From Legionella birminghamensis (GTDB taxonomy: Bacteria; Pseudomonadota; Gammaproteobacteria; Legionellales; Legionellaceae), in NCBI RefSeq assembly GCF_900452515.1, contig NZ_UGNW01000001.1, positions 2,356,001-2,420,000 on the forward strand: a DNA stretch of 64,000 bases, written 5' to 3'. The notes under the pieces are model-generated. The model did no database searches, was not told the origin of the DNA, and saw only the letters and a program-made list of their open reading frames with translations. Numbering within the stretch: position 1 is the first letter of the stretch; each line of letters begins with the position of its first letter. Of the stretch, positions 8,622 to 16,673 are shown one piece after another. Both the position numbers and the translations under genes were made by a program.

Positions 8622-9398
8622 TTATTCTCCTTTAAACGCAGCCTGTCGTTTGCCCAGGAATGCCTGCACGCCTTCTTGCTTATCATCGGAAGCACAAACT
8701 TTCGCGAAATGGACCGCCTCAAGATGTAAGGCATCCGTTAATGACAGATCAAATCCATGATCAATCACTTCCATAACACCCCGAATAGCCAATGGAGCCA
8801 TGGACAGGATCGTATTTAAGGTTTTATGGGCCTGCTCCAGCAACATTTCCGGTTCTGCCAGCTCGGTAACCAGCCCCCAGTTGTAAGCAGTTTCAGCATT
8901 AATAAAACGACCCGTCAAACAAAGATCCATTGCCCTGCCCTTTCCAACCAGTCTGGCAAGACGCTGGGTTCCACCGTAGCCAGGTATAACACCCAGTTTG
9001 ACTTCGGGTTGTCCAAATTGGGCTTTTGTAGAGGCGATTCGCAAAGTAGCTGCCATTGCCAATTCACAACCGCCGCCAAAAGCAAAGCCATTGACAGCCG
9101 CCAGGGAAGGTTTTCCCAGCGTTTCCAGTTGACGAAATATATCCTGTCCTTCGCAGGCAAACTGATAACCAGTCTGCGCATTGCATTCTGCCAGTCGGGC
9201 AATGTCCGCGCCCGCACAAAAAGCCTTGCCTGCCCCAGTAATTAGCAAAGCTTTTACTTTTTCATTATGTTTAGCATGGGTAAATAATTCAGAAAGGGTT
9301 TGTAATACCTCTGTACTTAAGGAATTAAGCTTTTCAGGCCGGTTTAAAGTGATGCTGAGAATACCTTCCCGGTTTAATTCCTGTTCAATAACATCCAT
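8622..9398 (-). CDS. enoyl-CoA hydratase
   Basis: 258 residues, normal for short crotonase-family hydratases. Visible motifs are LITGAGKAFCAGADI (residues 51-65), the oxyanion loop LAAVNGFAFGGGCELAMA (about 99-116), and FGQPEVKLGVIPGYGGTQRL with both hydratase Glu positions present (EL in GGCELAM and PEVKLG). It hydrates a trans-2-enoyl-CoA; beside the dehydrogenase and the hydrolase it probably converts methacrylyl-CoA to 3-hydroxyisobutyryl-CoA. It is the middle gene of a leftward three-gene operon, 18 bases after the dehydrogenase. Confidence 0.92.
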   Translation of the reverse strand: MDVIEQELNREGILSITLNRPEKLNSLSTEVLQTLSELFTHAKHNEKVKALLITGAGKAFCAGADIARLAECNAQTGYQFACEGQDIFRQLETLGKPSLAAVNGFAFGGGCELAMAATLRIASTKAQFGQPEVKLGVIPGYGGTQRLARLVGKGRAMDLCLTGRFINAETAYNWGLVTELAEPEMLLEQAHKTLNTILSMAPLAIRGVMEVIDHGFDLSLTDALHLEAVHFAKVCASDDKQEGVQAFLGKRQAAFKGE

Positions 9399-9416
9399 TC
9401 CAATTAACTCCTCTTA

Positions 9417-10571
9417 TTAATCAATAAAATATTCTTCATCAAGCACCGATTTGGCGACAATCTCGCGCATTATCTCATTCGTACCTTCCAGAATCTGATG
9501 CACACGTAAATCGCGAAATATTCTTTCAATCTGGTAATCCTGCAAATACCCATAGCCTCCATGCATTTGCATGGCGCGATCGCTAATACGAAAAGCCACA
9601 TCGGTTGCCAGACGTTTTGCCATAGCACAATACATGGGGGCCTTGGGATCACCCTTATCAAGCGCATCAGCGGCGCGATAAACCATCAGCCTTGCCGCTT
9701 CAAAATCGGTTAGCATATCAGCGAAATAAAAACGGAGGGCCTGCATCTGTGATAAGGATTTACCAAACTGCTTACGCTCATGGAGATAGGATTGTGCCAG
9801 CCGCAAACAGGCAAGGGCGCCTCCCAAGGAACAGGATGCGATATTGACCCTCCCGCCATTTAAAGCATTCAGCGCAATTTTAAAGCCCATGCCTTCTTCA
9901 CCCACACGATTACTGACTGGAACCTTACAGTCCTCAAAAAAGAGCATCGCCGTGGGTTGGCTATGCCATCCCATTTTTCTTTCCAGCTTGCCGAAACTTA
10001 ATCCCGGCGTATCTTTCTCCACTAACAAACAGGAAATGCCGTGATGCGATTCGTCGCCGGTGCGAACCATGCATAAATAGACATCGCTTATACTTCCCCC
10101 TGAAATAAAGGATTTGGCGCCGTTTAAGCGGTAGAAATCCCCTTCTTTGATAGCCCGGGTTTTTAAAGAAGCTGCATCTGAACCCGAATTGGGTTCGGTC
10201 AGGCAATAACTGCCTACCTTCTGCATTTGCGTTAGTAGAGGCCCCCATTGCTGGCGCAGTGGTTCTGAGCCGTAGCGATCAATCAGGGAAGCAACCATGT
10301 TATGAATAGACAAAAAGGCACTTGTACTCACACAACCAGACGCCAACTGCTCAAATATAAGCGAGGCATCAAGGCGTGTCATCCCGGTTCCACCAATCTC
10401 TTCAGACACCACCAGACCGGCCATTCCTAATGCTGCAGCTTCTTGCAGCACCTCAATTGGAAAATAATGCTCTTCATCCCACTTTTCAGCATGAGGCATT
10501 AGCTTCGTACGTGCAAAATCAGCAGCCATCTCCCGAAAAGCCTGATGCTCTTCACTATAAGTGAAATCCAT
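9417..10571 (-). CDS. acyl-CoA dehydrogenase, probably isobutyryl-CoA dehydrogenase
   Basis: 384 residues, a full-length FAD acyl-CoA dehydrogenase. The N-terminal helical domain begins MDFTYSEEHQAFREMAADFA. The signature CLTEPNSGSDAASLKTRA (about 132-149) and the C-terminal AMQMHGGYGYLQDYQIERIFRDLRV with LEGTNEIMREIV are present. The catalytic-base position just before GTNEIMR is Glu (ILEGTNE). First gene of the operon with the hydratase and hydrolase, which suggests branched-chain (valine) catabolism rather than general beta-oxidation. Confidence 0.92.
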   Translation of the reverse strand: MDFTYSEEHQAFREMAADFARTKLMPHAEKWDEEHYFPIEVLQEAAALGMAGLVVSEEIGGTGMTRLDASLIFEQLASGCVSTSAFLSIHNMVASLIDRYGSEPLRQQWGPLLTQMQKVGSYCLTEPNSGSDAASLKTRAIKEGDFYRLNGAKSFISGGSISDVYLCMVRTGDESHHGISCLLVEKDTPGLSFGKLERKMGWHSQPTAMLFFEDCKVPVSNRVGEEGMGFKIALNALNGGRVNIASCSLGGALACLRLAQSYLHERKQFGKSLSQMQALRFYFADMLTDFEAARLMVYRAADALDKGDPKAPMYCAMAKRLATDVAFRISDRAMQMHGGYGYLQDYQIERIFRDLRVHQILEGTNEIMREIVAKSVLDEEYFID

Positions 10572-10694
10572 TGTTTGTCCTTAGGTTGTAATCATTTTAT
10601 TTGTACAACATGCTAAATCTGACATTCTTATTGAAGCAATAAAATGATATTATTGCCAATTTTTGCTGTCTATGAAATAAAAAAAAGAAAAATC

Positions 10695-12506
10695 ATGGAA
10701 CAAGTCCTAGAGCGCACCTCCAATCAAGCAGTCAAAATCTTAAAGGATTATTTTGGCTATGACTCTTTTCGCGGTTTGCAGCAGCAAGTCATCGATGACT
10801 TGCTGGAAGGCAAGGATTTACTGGTGCTAATGCCTACCGGTGGAGGCAAATCCCTCTGTTATCAAATCCCTGCATTGATTCGTCCTGGCGTTGCCATTGT
10901 GGTTTCCCCTTTAATCGCTTTAATGGAAGATCAGGTTGCAGCTTTGAAATTACAAGGGATTCGTGCGGCTTATTATAATTCCTCCTTAAATAGTGAAGAG
11001 TCACGCCAGGTACTTGCCCAATTGCATTTTCAGGAACTGGATTTACTTTATATTGCACCTGAACGCCTGGTGAGCCCCGCTTTTCTGCAGCGCCTTCAGG
11101 ATTGCGAGTTGTCTTTATTTGCCATTGATGAAGCCCATTGCATTTCCCAGTGGGGCCACGATTTCCGTCCTGAATATGCAGAGCTTGGAAAACTAAAAGC
11201 CCATTTTCCCGATGTGCCTGTGATTGCCCTAACTGCAACAGCCGATAAACAGACACGTCAGGATATTATCGACAAATTAAATTACCAACCCACGTCCTAT
11301 GTGGCTTCTTTTAACCGGCCTAATATTCATTACCGGGTTGAGTATAAAGATAATCCTGGAAAACAGCTTATCCATTTTTTAAAGGAGCAGACCTCCCAGG
11401 CCGGAATTATTTACTGCGGCACGCGCAATGCAGTCGCCCAGTTGGCCGAAAAGCTACAGGCACAAGGGCATAAAGCAAGAGCCTATCATGCCGGGCTTTC
11501 CCATGCCGAGCGCCGCGAAGTTCAATCATTGTTTCGCCATGATCACATTGATATTGTCGTTGCCACACTGGCCTTTGGAATGGGGATTGATAAACCCAAT
11601 GTGCGCTATGTAGTTCATTACGATTTGCCCAAAACCATTGAAAGTTATTATCAGGAAACAGGCCGGGCCGGGCGGGATGGCCTGCCCTCTCAGGCATTTC
11701 TGCTCTATGATCCCGCAGACAGTGCACGCTTGCGGGGCTGGATAGCAGAAATTGAAGATGAGCAAAAGCATCGGGTAGAACTCAACAAATTAAATCACAT
11801 GATGGCCTTTGCCGAAGCGAGTCACTGCCGCCGCCATATTCTGTTGAATTATTTTGATGAAACCAGCACAACCCAATGCCAGTATTGTGACATCTGCGAC
11901 TCCCCTCCGGTCACGCAAGATGCAACCCTCGAAGCGCAAAAGATACTTTCCTGTATATACCGCTTGAAACAAAGCTACGGCATGTCCTATGTAATTGATG
12001 TACTTCGCGGCAGCAACGCCGAAAAAATTTCACAAAACGGTCATGAAAAATTATCCACCTTTGGAATAGGGAAAGACCGCTCAGCCAAATTCTGGAAACT
12101 GCTAACCTGGCAATTAATTCATAGAGACTACTGTTATCAGGATGCACATCATTTTAATGTATTGCGCCTGTCCGCCAAAGCCAAGGCTGTTTTAAAAGGT
12201 GAAGAGAACGTTATGCTGGTACTGCCTAATGAAAAACCCAAGGGGATTGTGGCAAGAATTAAAGAACAGTATTTCACTAAGGAAGACGATCCTCTCTTTG
12301 CTGCCCTACGGGCATTGCGAAGAAAACTCGCCGAACAGGAAAATAAACCACCCTTTATGATTTTTAGCGATAATACGCTTCACGATATGGTAAGGAAAAG
12401 ACCGCAGACTGCTGAAGAACTACTGGATGTTACCGGTGTGGGACAGCATAAACTAAACCATTACGGTCTGCATTTTCTGAAAGCAATCCGGGAGTTTGCG
12501 GAATAA
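10695..12506 (+). CDS. recQ: ATP-dependent DNA helicase RecQ
   Basis: 603 residues from the ATG at 10695 ([20 protein letters not shown]). A 3'-5' helicase for recombination and fork repair. The motifs are: Q motif [14 protein letters not shown], Walker [21 protein letters not shown] box [20 protein letters not shown], motif IV-VI region with [12 protein letters not shown] and [13 protein letters not shown]. The Zn-binding cysteines lie in [10 protein letters not shown] and CQYCDIC, followed by winged helix and C-terminal HRDC domain (about 520-603). An upstream in-frame ATG at 10644 adds 17 residues outside the family; neither start has a strong ribosome site. Divergent from the dehydrogenase. 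Confidence 0.96.
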   Translation: MEQVLERTSNQAVKILKDYFGYDSFRGLQQQVIDDLLEGKDLLVLMPTGGGKSLCYQIPALIRPGVAIVVSPLIALMEDQVAALKLQGIRAAYYNSSLNSEESRQVLAQLHFQELDLLYIAPERLVSPAFLQRLQDCELSLFAIDEAHCISQWGHDFRPEYAELGKLKAHFPDVPVIALTATADKQTRQDIIDKLNYQPTSYVASFNRPNIHYRVEYKDNPGKQLIHFLKEQTSQAGIIYCGTRNAVAQLAEKLQAQGHKARAYHAGLSHAERREVQSLFRHDHIDIVVATLAFGMGIDKPNVRYVVHYDLPKTIESYYQETGRAGRDGLPSQAFLLYDPADSARLRGWIAEIEDEQKHRVELNKLNHMMAFAEASHCRRHILLNYFDETSTTQCQYCDICDSPPVTQDATLEAQKILSCIYRLKQSYGMSYVIDVLRGSNAEKISQNGHEKLSTFGIGKDRSAKFWKLLTWQLIHRDYCYQDAHHFNVLRLSAKAKAVLKGEENVMLVLPNEKPKGIVARIKEQYFTKEDDPLFAALRALRRKLAEQENKPPFMIFSDNTLHDMVRKRPQTAEELLDVTGVGQHKLNHYGLHFLKAIREFAE

Positions 12507-12515
12507 TTCTCTGTA

Positions 12516-12548
12516 GCCCGATTGCCTGCAACCGGGCTGAAATTTTTA
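12516..12548. terminator. hairpin between convergent recQ and the lipoprotein gene
   Basis: AGCCCG (12516-12521) pairs with CGGGCT (12534-12539), followed on the + strand by GAAATTTTT. It lies just after the recQ stop and before the stop of the converging gene. Related CCCGG hairpins occur at 41607-41661, so it may also be a small dispersed repeat. Confidence 0.5.
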
Positions 12549-12941
12549 ATAATCATCACTGCCATTATCAGGGACTACGCGGGTATTTCGGCCATAAATA
12601 ACGAGGATATGCTGCTTGGTTTTCAACTTGATGTTTTCAGCCTGGACAACGGAGATGATGCTGCCGCTGTTTAGCCTGATGACATACTCATAGCCATGCG
12701 AGCGATTGGTGCCGGTATCAACACTGTCTGCATTTTCATTAGCTGGCGTTACAATGCCCGCTTCTGCGTTTTTGTTATGCAATCGTACGGGACGCATGGA
12801 AATAATTGTTCCAGGTACGACTTTCTTGATTTTACCGACTTCAGCCGCATCGTAATCACCTGGCTCCAGTTCTTTGGTGCACGCAGACACAGCAAGTGCA
12901 GCAGATACAACTGCAATGGAAAAAAGTTTTTTTATCAGCAT
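12546..12941 (-). CDS. SlyB-like outer membrane lipoprotein lacking the glycine zipper
   Basis: 131 residues from the ATG at 12941, chosen because GGAG lies at the right distance and it gives a proper lipoprotein signal (MLIKKLFSIAVVSAALAVSAC, lipobox VSAC). It has the start and end of SlyB/Pcp proteins: YDAAEVGKIKKVVPGTIISMRPV and YEYVIRLNSGSIISVVQAENIKLKTKQHILVIYG. The hydrophobic glycine zipper that normally joins these parts is replaced by a short polar stretch (NKNAEAGIVTPANENADSVD). It is therefore probably periplasmic and lipid-anchored, without the usual membrane hairpin. Confidence 0.8.
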   Translation of the reverse strand: MLIKKLFSIAVVSAALAVSACTKELEPGDYDAAEVGKIKKVVPGTIISMRPVRLHNKNAEAGIVTPANENADSVDTGTNRSHGYEYVIRLNSGSIISVVQAENIKLKTKQHILVIYGRNTRVVPDNGSDDY

Positions 12942-13041
12942 TGATAATCTCCGGCAGACAGAAATTAATGAGTAGCGATGATAAACGAATTGCAGCCCGT
13001 TTTCAAAGAACTGGAGCTGCAAGTGACAGGCTTTTTGAAGA

Positions 13042-13644
13042 TTATTGTTCTTCTTTTAATGATTTAACCACGGAGGGATATTCACTCATCCTGTGAAAAT
13101 ACGTGTACAAGGCAGGCCAGTGGTTTAAATCAATTTTAAAATGCGGTAACCAGCTCAGAATGACATAAAAATAACCATCGGCAATGGTAAAATGGGAACC
13201 CGCAGCAAAACCCTTATCCTTTACGATGGAGTTCAGATAATTTAATTTCTGATGGATAGCCGGCATGATGATTTTATCTCTCATCTCATCAGTCACTGCA
13301 GGATTGAACAGTATGCCGATCGTTTTATGTGCCTCTGACGAAAGATAGTTACAGACTTCAAGTATGCGATATCTTTTTAAGTCGCCGACAGCAGGCAGCA
13401 GGTTCGTTGCATTATGAGTGTCCGCAAGATACTGGAGAATCACGACGTTCTCTGTCAATACTTTATCGGGAGTAATCGCAAGCACAGGCACTGCCCCCTT
13501 GGGATTTATGGCAAGAAAATCATCTCCACCCGCAGTCGTTTTGGTTTTTAAATTAACTGACTCGTAGTCAACATCCAGACCCAGCTCATTAATTGCAATG
13601 CGGACACCGAGAGAGCAAGCTCCCTTGCTATAATAGAGTTTCAT
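13042..13644 (-). CDS. glutathione S-transferase, beta class
   Basis: 200 residues. The thioredoxin-like N-terminal domain (1-80) reads MKLYYSKGACSLGVRIAINE with the beta-class Cys10, then INPKGAVPVLAI (cis-Pro) and LTENVVILQYLADTH (the glutathione-contact region). The C-terminal helical domain includes FTIADGYFYVILSW, the conserved N-capping box with Asp. It conjugates glutathione to electrophiles or handles oxidised thiols in the cytoplasm. Single leftward gene; stop about 100 bases from the lipoprotein gene start. Confidence 0.92.
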   Translation of the reverse strand: MKLYYSKGACSLGVRIAINELGLDVDYESVNLKTKTTAGGDDFLAINPKGAVPVLAITPDKVLTENVVILQYLADTHNATNLLPAVGDLKRYRILEVCNYLSSEAHKTIGILFNPAVTDEMRDKIIMPAIHQKLNYLNSIVKDKGFAAGSHFTIADGYFYVILSWLPHFKIDLNHWPALYTYFHRMSEYPSVVKSLKEEQ

Positions 13645-13730
13645 AAATATCCTTTTTATTGGTTGTAGAAGTTAGCCTAATAGAGGCCTTTTGATATTTC
13701 AAGAAAATATTGAAAATAATTAGCCAATAT

Positions 13731-13759
13731 TTGTACACAATGAATTTATGGTATATAGT
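13731..13759 (+). promoter_or_regulatory. promoter for the 56-residue Cys-rich lipoprotein
   Basis: TTGTAC at 13731-13736 and TATAGT at 13754-13759 with a 17-base spacer, 30 bases before the ATG at 13790. Confidence 0.55.
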
Positions 13760-13789
13760 TAAACTAACTAATCCTGCAAGGACGCTATC

Positions 13790-13960
13790 ATGAAAAAAAT
13801 AGTATCTGCTGTAATCATCGCTACTGCCGCTGTTCTGGTTTCTGGTTGTGGTTTTAATAATTGCGGCGGCGGATGTGCCAATTATACTGCTGTTCAATAT
13901 ACTACTACTTCGGGCTGTTGCGGCTATACAACAAGCTGTTGTACCACTGGCAGCTGGTAA
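13790..13960 (+). CDS. 56-residue cysteine-rich lipoprotein
   Basis: A short complete gene: ATG at 13790, stop TAA at 13958-13960, AAGGA at 13778-13782, and a promoter-like pair upstream. The start is a lipoprotein signal, MKKIVSAVIIATAAVLVSGC (lipobox VSGC at Cys20). The mature 37 residues are rich in Cys, Gly, Thr and Tyr, with CC pairs (SGCCGYTTSCCTTGSW) and CGGGCANY. No charged residue occurs after the signal. Related in style to small entericidin-like or structural lipoproteins, but I do not recognise a family. All four signals together make it a real gene. Confidence 0.75.
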   Translation: MKKIVSAVIIATAAVLVSGCGFNNCGGGCANYTAVQYTTTSGCCGYTTSCCTTGSW

Positions 13961-13994
13961 AAGCGAAAGCACTCAAACGTAGTACCAGCATCGA

Positions 13995-14455
13995 CCATCC
14001 GCATCCCCGCGGCAACGACCGCGGGGCTCATGCCTGATGGCCAAACAATGCTCCTCAACGCAGTCAAAACAGGTTTTTAATTTTTTAAAATTATCCTTAA
14101 TTAGCAAGTACTGATATTGCAGAATAGCTTCATGCGGAACCCGCGGTCGAAGCCCGTAGCTAGTTACACAAGTGCATAAGCATTAAAAGCTACCGAATCC
14201 CCGCGGCTTCGACCGCGGGGCCCACACGAAGCCAATTTAATGTTAAGAACACATGTTTATGACTATCTGTTAAATCCTATTTTTGGCAACATAGAAACTT
14301 GTCTGAGGAGCATACTACTCCAACAAGCATGGGCCCCGCGGTCGAAGCCGCGGGGATTCGGACGGGGCGCAGACCCCAGGGATTCGGACGGGGTGCAGAC
14401 CGCGGGGATTCGGAGCGGTAAAACGTTTGCAATTACCTGGGGCTAGGCCGCGGGA
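13995..14455. repeat. GC-rich hairpin-arm repeat element, copy D: two elements head to tail
   Basis: Two units abut. The first (about 14001-14156) is a type 1 spacer in inverted orientation (CATGCCTGATGGCCAAACAA onward) between an arm with loop CAACGA and a degraded arm. The second (core 14194-14360) is type 2 in forward orientation with loops CTTCGA and TCGAAG. A 22-base arm-derived unit (GGGGATTCGGACGGGG) repeats to about 14420. The insertion fills the 540-base gap between the lipoprotein gene and the gene ending at 14501; no coding sequence is supported. Confidence 0.85.
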
Positions 14456-14500
14456 TCCATGTTCCCCCTGTTTCTGTATTTTGTTATATGAAATGCTGGC

Positions 14501-14860
14501 CTACTTCTTCCGCAACTCAATCACCAGAATATGCAAAGGCGACTGGCCGATATTTATATCCTGATGCAGCGCTTGTCCCTGTGCTGTATCAAGAAACATT
14601 GGCATTGATTTTTTCAAATCAATTACTCTTTTTTCTCCGGATTGATAAACTACCTGAAGACGGCCGTCTTCCTGGGGAATAATCACTCTGGGGAACTGAT
14701 GGCTATGATAGGCGAGAATATCCTGTGGACAGAGCGTTGTTAACCAGGCCTTTGCATCTTCATTTTCAAAATAACTATCCCGGCTTGTTTTGCAGTCCGC
14801 GGCCATAAGGGAAGAATTACCTAAAAATAATGCCAGGCAAAGCAGTAGTTTTTTTTTCAT
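14501..14860 (-). CDS. secreted protein of unknown function, in operon with panD
   Basis: 119 residues. Signal peptide MKKKLLLCLALFLGNSSLMAADC, probable cleavage after MAA. The mature part has Cys residues at CKTSRDSYF and TLCPQDILAYHSHQFP, which could pair in the periplasm, then short beta strands (RVIIPQEDGRLQVVYQSGEKRVIDL) and a C-terminal strand SPLHILVIELRKK. It starts three bases after the panD stop, so it is probably co-transcribed; that may only be a shared promoter. Family not recognised. Confidence 0.75.
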   Translation of the reverse strand: MKKKLLLCLALFLGNSSLMAADCKTSRDSYFENEDAKAWLTTLCPQDILAYHSHQFPRVIIPQEDGRLQVVYQSGEKRVIDLKKSMPMFLDTAQGQALHQDINIGQSPLHILVIELRKK

Positions 14861-14863
14861 TTT

Positions 14864-15247
14864 TTAATCCAATAATGCGGCAATCTCTGCCCTTACTTCC
14901 TTATATTGATTACGTTCATCAACAAATACAACCGTGGGCTGATAATTTTGACCCAAAGGCTCATCCATCATTACAAAGGAAGCAATGATGATAATATCAC
15001 CCGGCGTAACTAAATGCGCAGCCGCCCCATTGACGCAGATAGCCGTGGAATTCGCTTCGCCAGTAATCGCATAAGTCTCAAATCGCGTTCCAGCAGTTAC
15101 ATTCCAGATGTGCACTGCTTCAAAGGGTAAAATATCCGCAGCTTTGAGCAACTCAGGGGAAATGGTAATACTTCCTTCATAATCCAAATCGGCATGCGTT
15201 ACAGTAGCCCGGTGAATTTTTGATTTTAACATTCTTCTCTGATTCAT
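14864..15247 (-). CDS. panD: aspartate 1-decarboxylase
   Basis: 127 residues. PanD makes beta-alanine for pantothenate from aspartate. The proenzyme self-cleaves at Gly-Ser in YEGSITI (Gly29-Ser30) to form the pyruvoyl group. Other family motifs are [16 protein letters not shown] (6-21), [17 protein letters not shown] (44-60) and [21 protein letters not shown] (70-90). The ATG at 15247 has AAGAGG six bases before it and gives the same N-terminal length as the E. coli enzyme; the ATG at 15232 is a less likely alternative. Confidence 0.95.
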   Translation of the reverse strand: MNQRRMLKSKIHRATVTHADLDYEGSITISPELLKAADILPFEAVHIWNVTAGTRFETYAITGEANSTAICVNGAAAHLVTPGDIIIIASFVMMDEPLGQNYQPTVVFVDERNQYKEVRAEIAALLD

Positions 15248-15468
15248 TTTTTCCTCTTAATTCAACTGCCTTTTGCTTAATAATAGCGCGTTATTTTAGA
15301 GCTAGTTGGGGATTGAGACAACAAAATACTGCTTTGAATAAGACATCTGATTGCCTATTCCTGGAGAGACTAGAAATTATTTCATTTTCATAAAACCTTG
15401 AGCTTGAATAATACAAGGAAACCCGTGTAAACTGGTCAAAAATTTTGTGTTACGGGAAGGGTATCGTT

Positions 15469-16299
15469 TTGGCTAAAATAATTGTCGTCACTTCAGGTAA
15501 AGGCGGTGTAGGTAAAACCACTACTTCTGCAGCCATATCTTCTGGTCTTGCATTACAAGGTCACAAGACTGTTGTGGTGGATTTCGACATAGGACTGCGA
15601 AATCTGGATATAATTATGGGCTGTGAGCGGCGTGTTGTCTATGATTTCGTTAATGTTATCAATGGCGAAGCCAGCCTCAATCAGGCTTTAATAAAAGACA
15701 AGCGAATACCTCAGCTTTATATTTTACCTGCTTCACAAACCAGGGACAAAGATGCGCTGACACTTGAGGGTGTTGAACGCGTTTTAAAAGACTTGTCAGC
15801 CGAATTTGATTATATTGTCTGTGACTCTCCAGCTGGAATTGAAACCGGTGCTTTAATGGCCATGCATTTTGCTGATCATGCCATTGTTGTCACTAATCCT
15901 GAAGTTTCCTCAGTGAGGGATTCTGATCGCATTTTGGGGATTCTGGCCAGTAAAACTAAAAGAGCGATTGATAATAATGCCCCTGTACAAGAGCACTTAC
16001 TGCTCACCCGCTATGATCCAGAGCGTGTTCAAAAAGGTGAGATGCTCTCCGTAGAAGATGTTAAAGAGATTTTAGCTATACCTTTGATTGGTGTAATTCC
16101 TGAGTCCAAAGCGGTTCTTAAAGCATCCAATACAGGCACTCCTGTTATATTGGATGAGCAAAGCGATGCAGGGCTAGCCTATCAGGATGCTATAGCCCGC
16201 TTTCTTGGTGAAAGCAGACCCATGCGTTTTATCCAAAGTGAACGGAAAGGAATTCTGCGCAGATTATTTGGTAAGAACAGAGAGGATGTTACAGCATGA
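15469..16299 (+). CDS. minD: septum site-determining ATPase MinD
   Basis: 276 residues from a TTG start at 15469, chosen because GGGAAGGG (15453-15460) lies eight bases before it and the product begins (M)AKIIVVTSGKGGVGKTT, as MinD does. The deviant Walker A is KGGVGKTT, switch I is VVDFDIGLRNLDIIMGCE, and switch II is DYIVCDSPAGIETGA. The C-terminal amphipathic membrane helix is KGILRRLFG. MinD recruits MinC to the membrane and oscillates with MinE to keep division at midcell. minC is not in this window. Confidence 0.96.
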   Translation: MAKIIVVTSGKGGVGKTTTSAAISSGLALQGHKTVVVDFDIGLRNLDIIMGCERRVVYDFVNVINGEASLNQALIKDKRIPQLYILPASQTRDKDALTLEGVERVLKDLSAEFDYIVCDSPAGIETGALMAMHFADHAIVVTNPEVSSVRDSDRILGILASKTKRAIDNNAPVQEHLLLTRYDPERVQKGEMLSVEDVKEILAIPLIGVIPESKAVLKASNTGTPVILDEQSDAGLAYQDAIARFLGESRPMRFIQSERKGILRRLFGKNREDVTA

Positions 16300-16559
16300 G
16301 TATATTCAATTATCTAAGAAGACGAACCAGCACTGCCTCCGTAGCCAAAGAGCGATTGCAGATAATCATTTCGCATGAGCGCACCCAGCGAAATACCCCT
16401 GATTATTTACCTAAACTTCAGGAAGAAATTCTGGCGGTAATTGCAAAATATATACCCATTACCCGTGATAAAGTAAGTGTTAATTTAGAGCGTATGGGTG
16501 ATAGTGCTGTTCTGGAGCTTAATGTCACAATGCCAGAAGAAGCCCTCGAAGAAGTCTAG
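16296..16559 (+). CDS. minE: cell division topological specificity factor MinE
   Basis: 87 residues. The start overlaps the minD stop (ATGA), so translation is coupled. The N-terminal membrane-targeting and anti-MinCD segment is MSIFNYLRRRTSTASVAKERLQIIISHERT. The topological-specificity domain follows with LPKLQEEILAVIAKYI, VNLERMGDSAVLELNVTMP. It stimulates MinD ATPase at the membrane. Confidence 0.95.
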   Translation: MSIFNYLRRRTSTASVAKERLQIIISHERTQRNTPDYLPKLQEEILAVIAKYIPITRDKVSVNLERMGDSAVLELNVTMPEEALEEV

Positions 16560-16609
16560 CACTTGAGGGTACCCGCCTTTCTTTAGTATAGATAAATATC
16601 TTTATTTTT

Positions 16610-16638
16610 TTGTAAGAACAATATTTGACCACTATAAT
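16610..16638 (+). promoter_or_regulatory. promoter upstream of the first hydrolase paralogue
   Basis: TTGTAA at 16610-16615 and a perfect TATAAT at 16633-16638 with a 17-base spacer, about 36 bases before the ATG at 16674. It suggests expression separate from minDE. Confidence 0.5.
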
Positions 16639-16673
16639 CACTATACTAAGAATTAGTAAAGTTGTGGTGCAAT

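Noticed and set aside
13628-13972. 114-codon minus-strand frame opposite the small lipoprotein
   Set aside because: Antisense shadow; the plus strand has promoter, ribosome site and lipoprotein signal, the minus strand has none.
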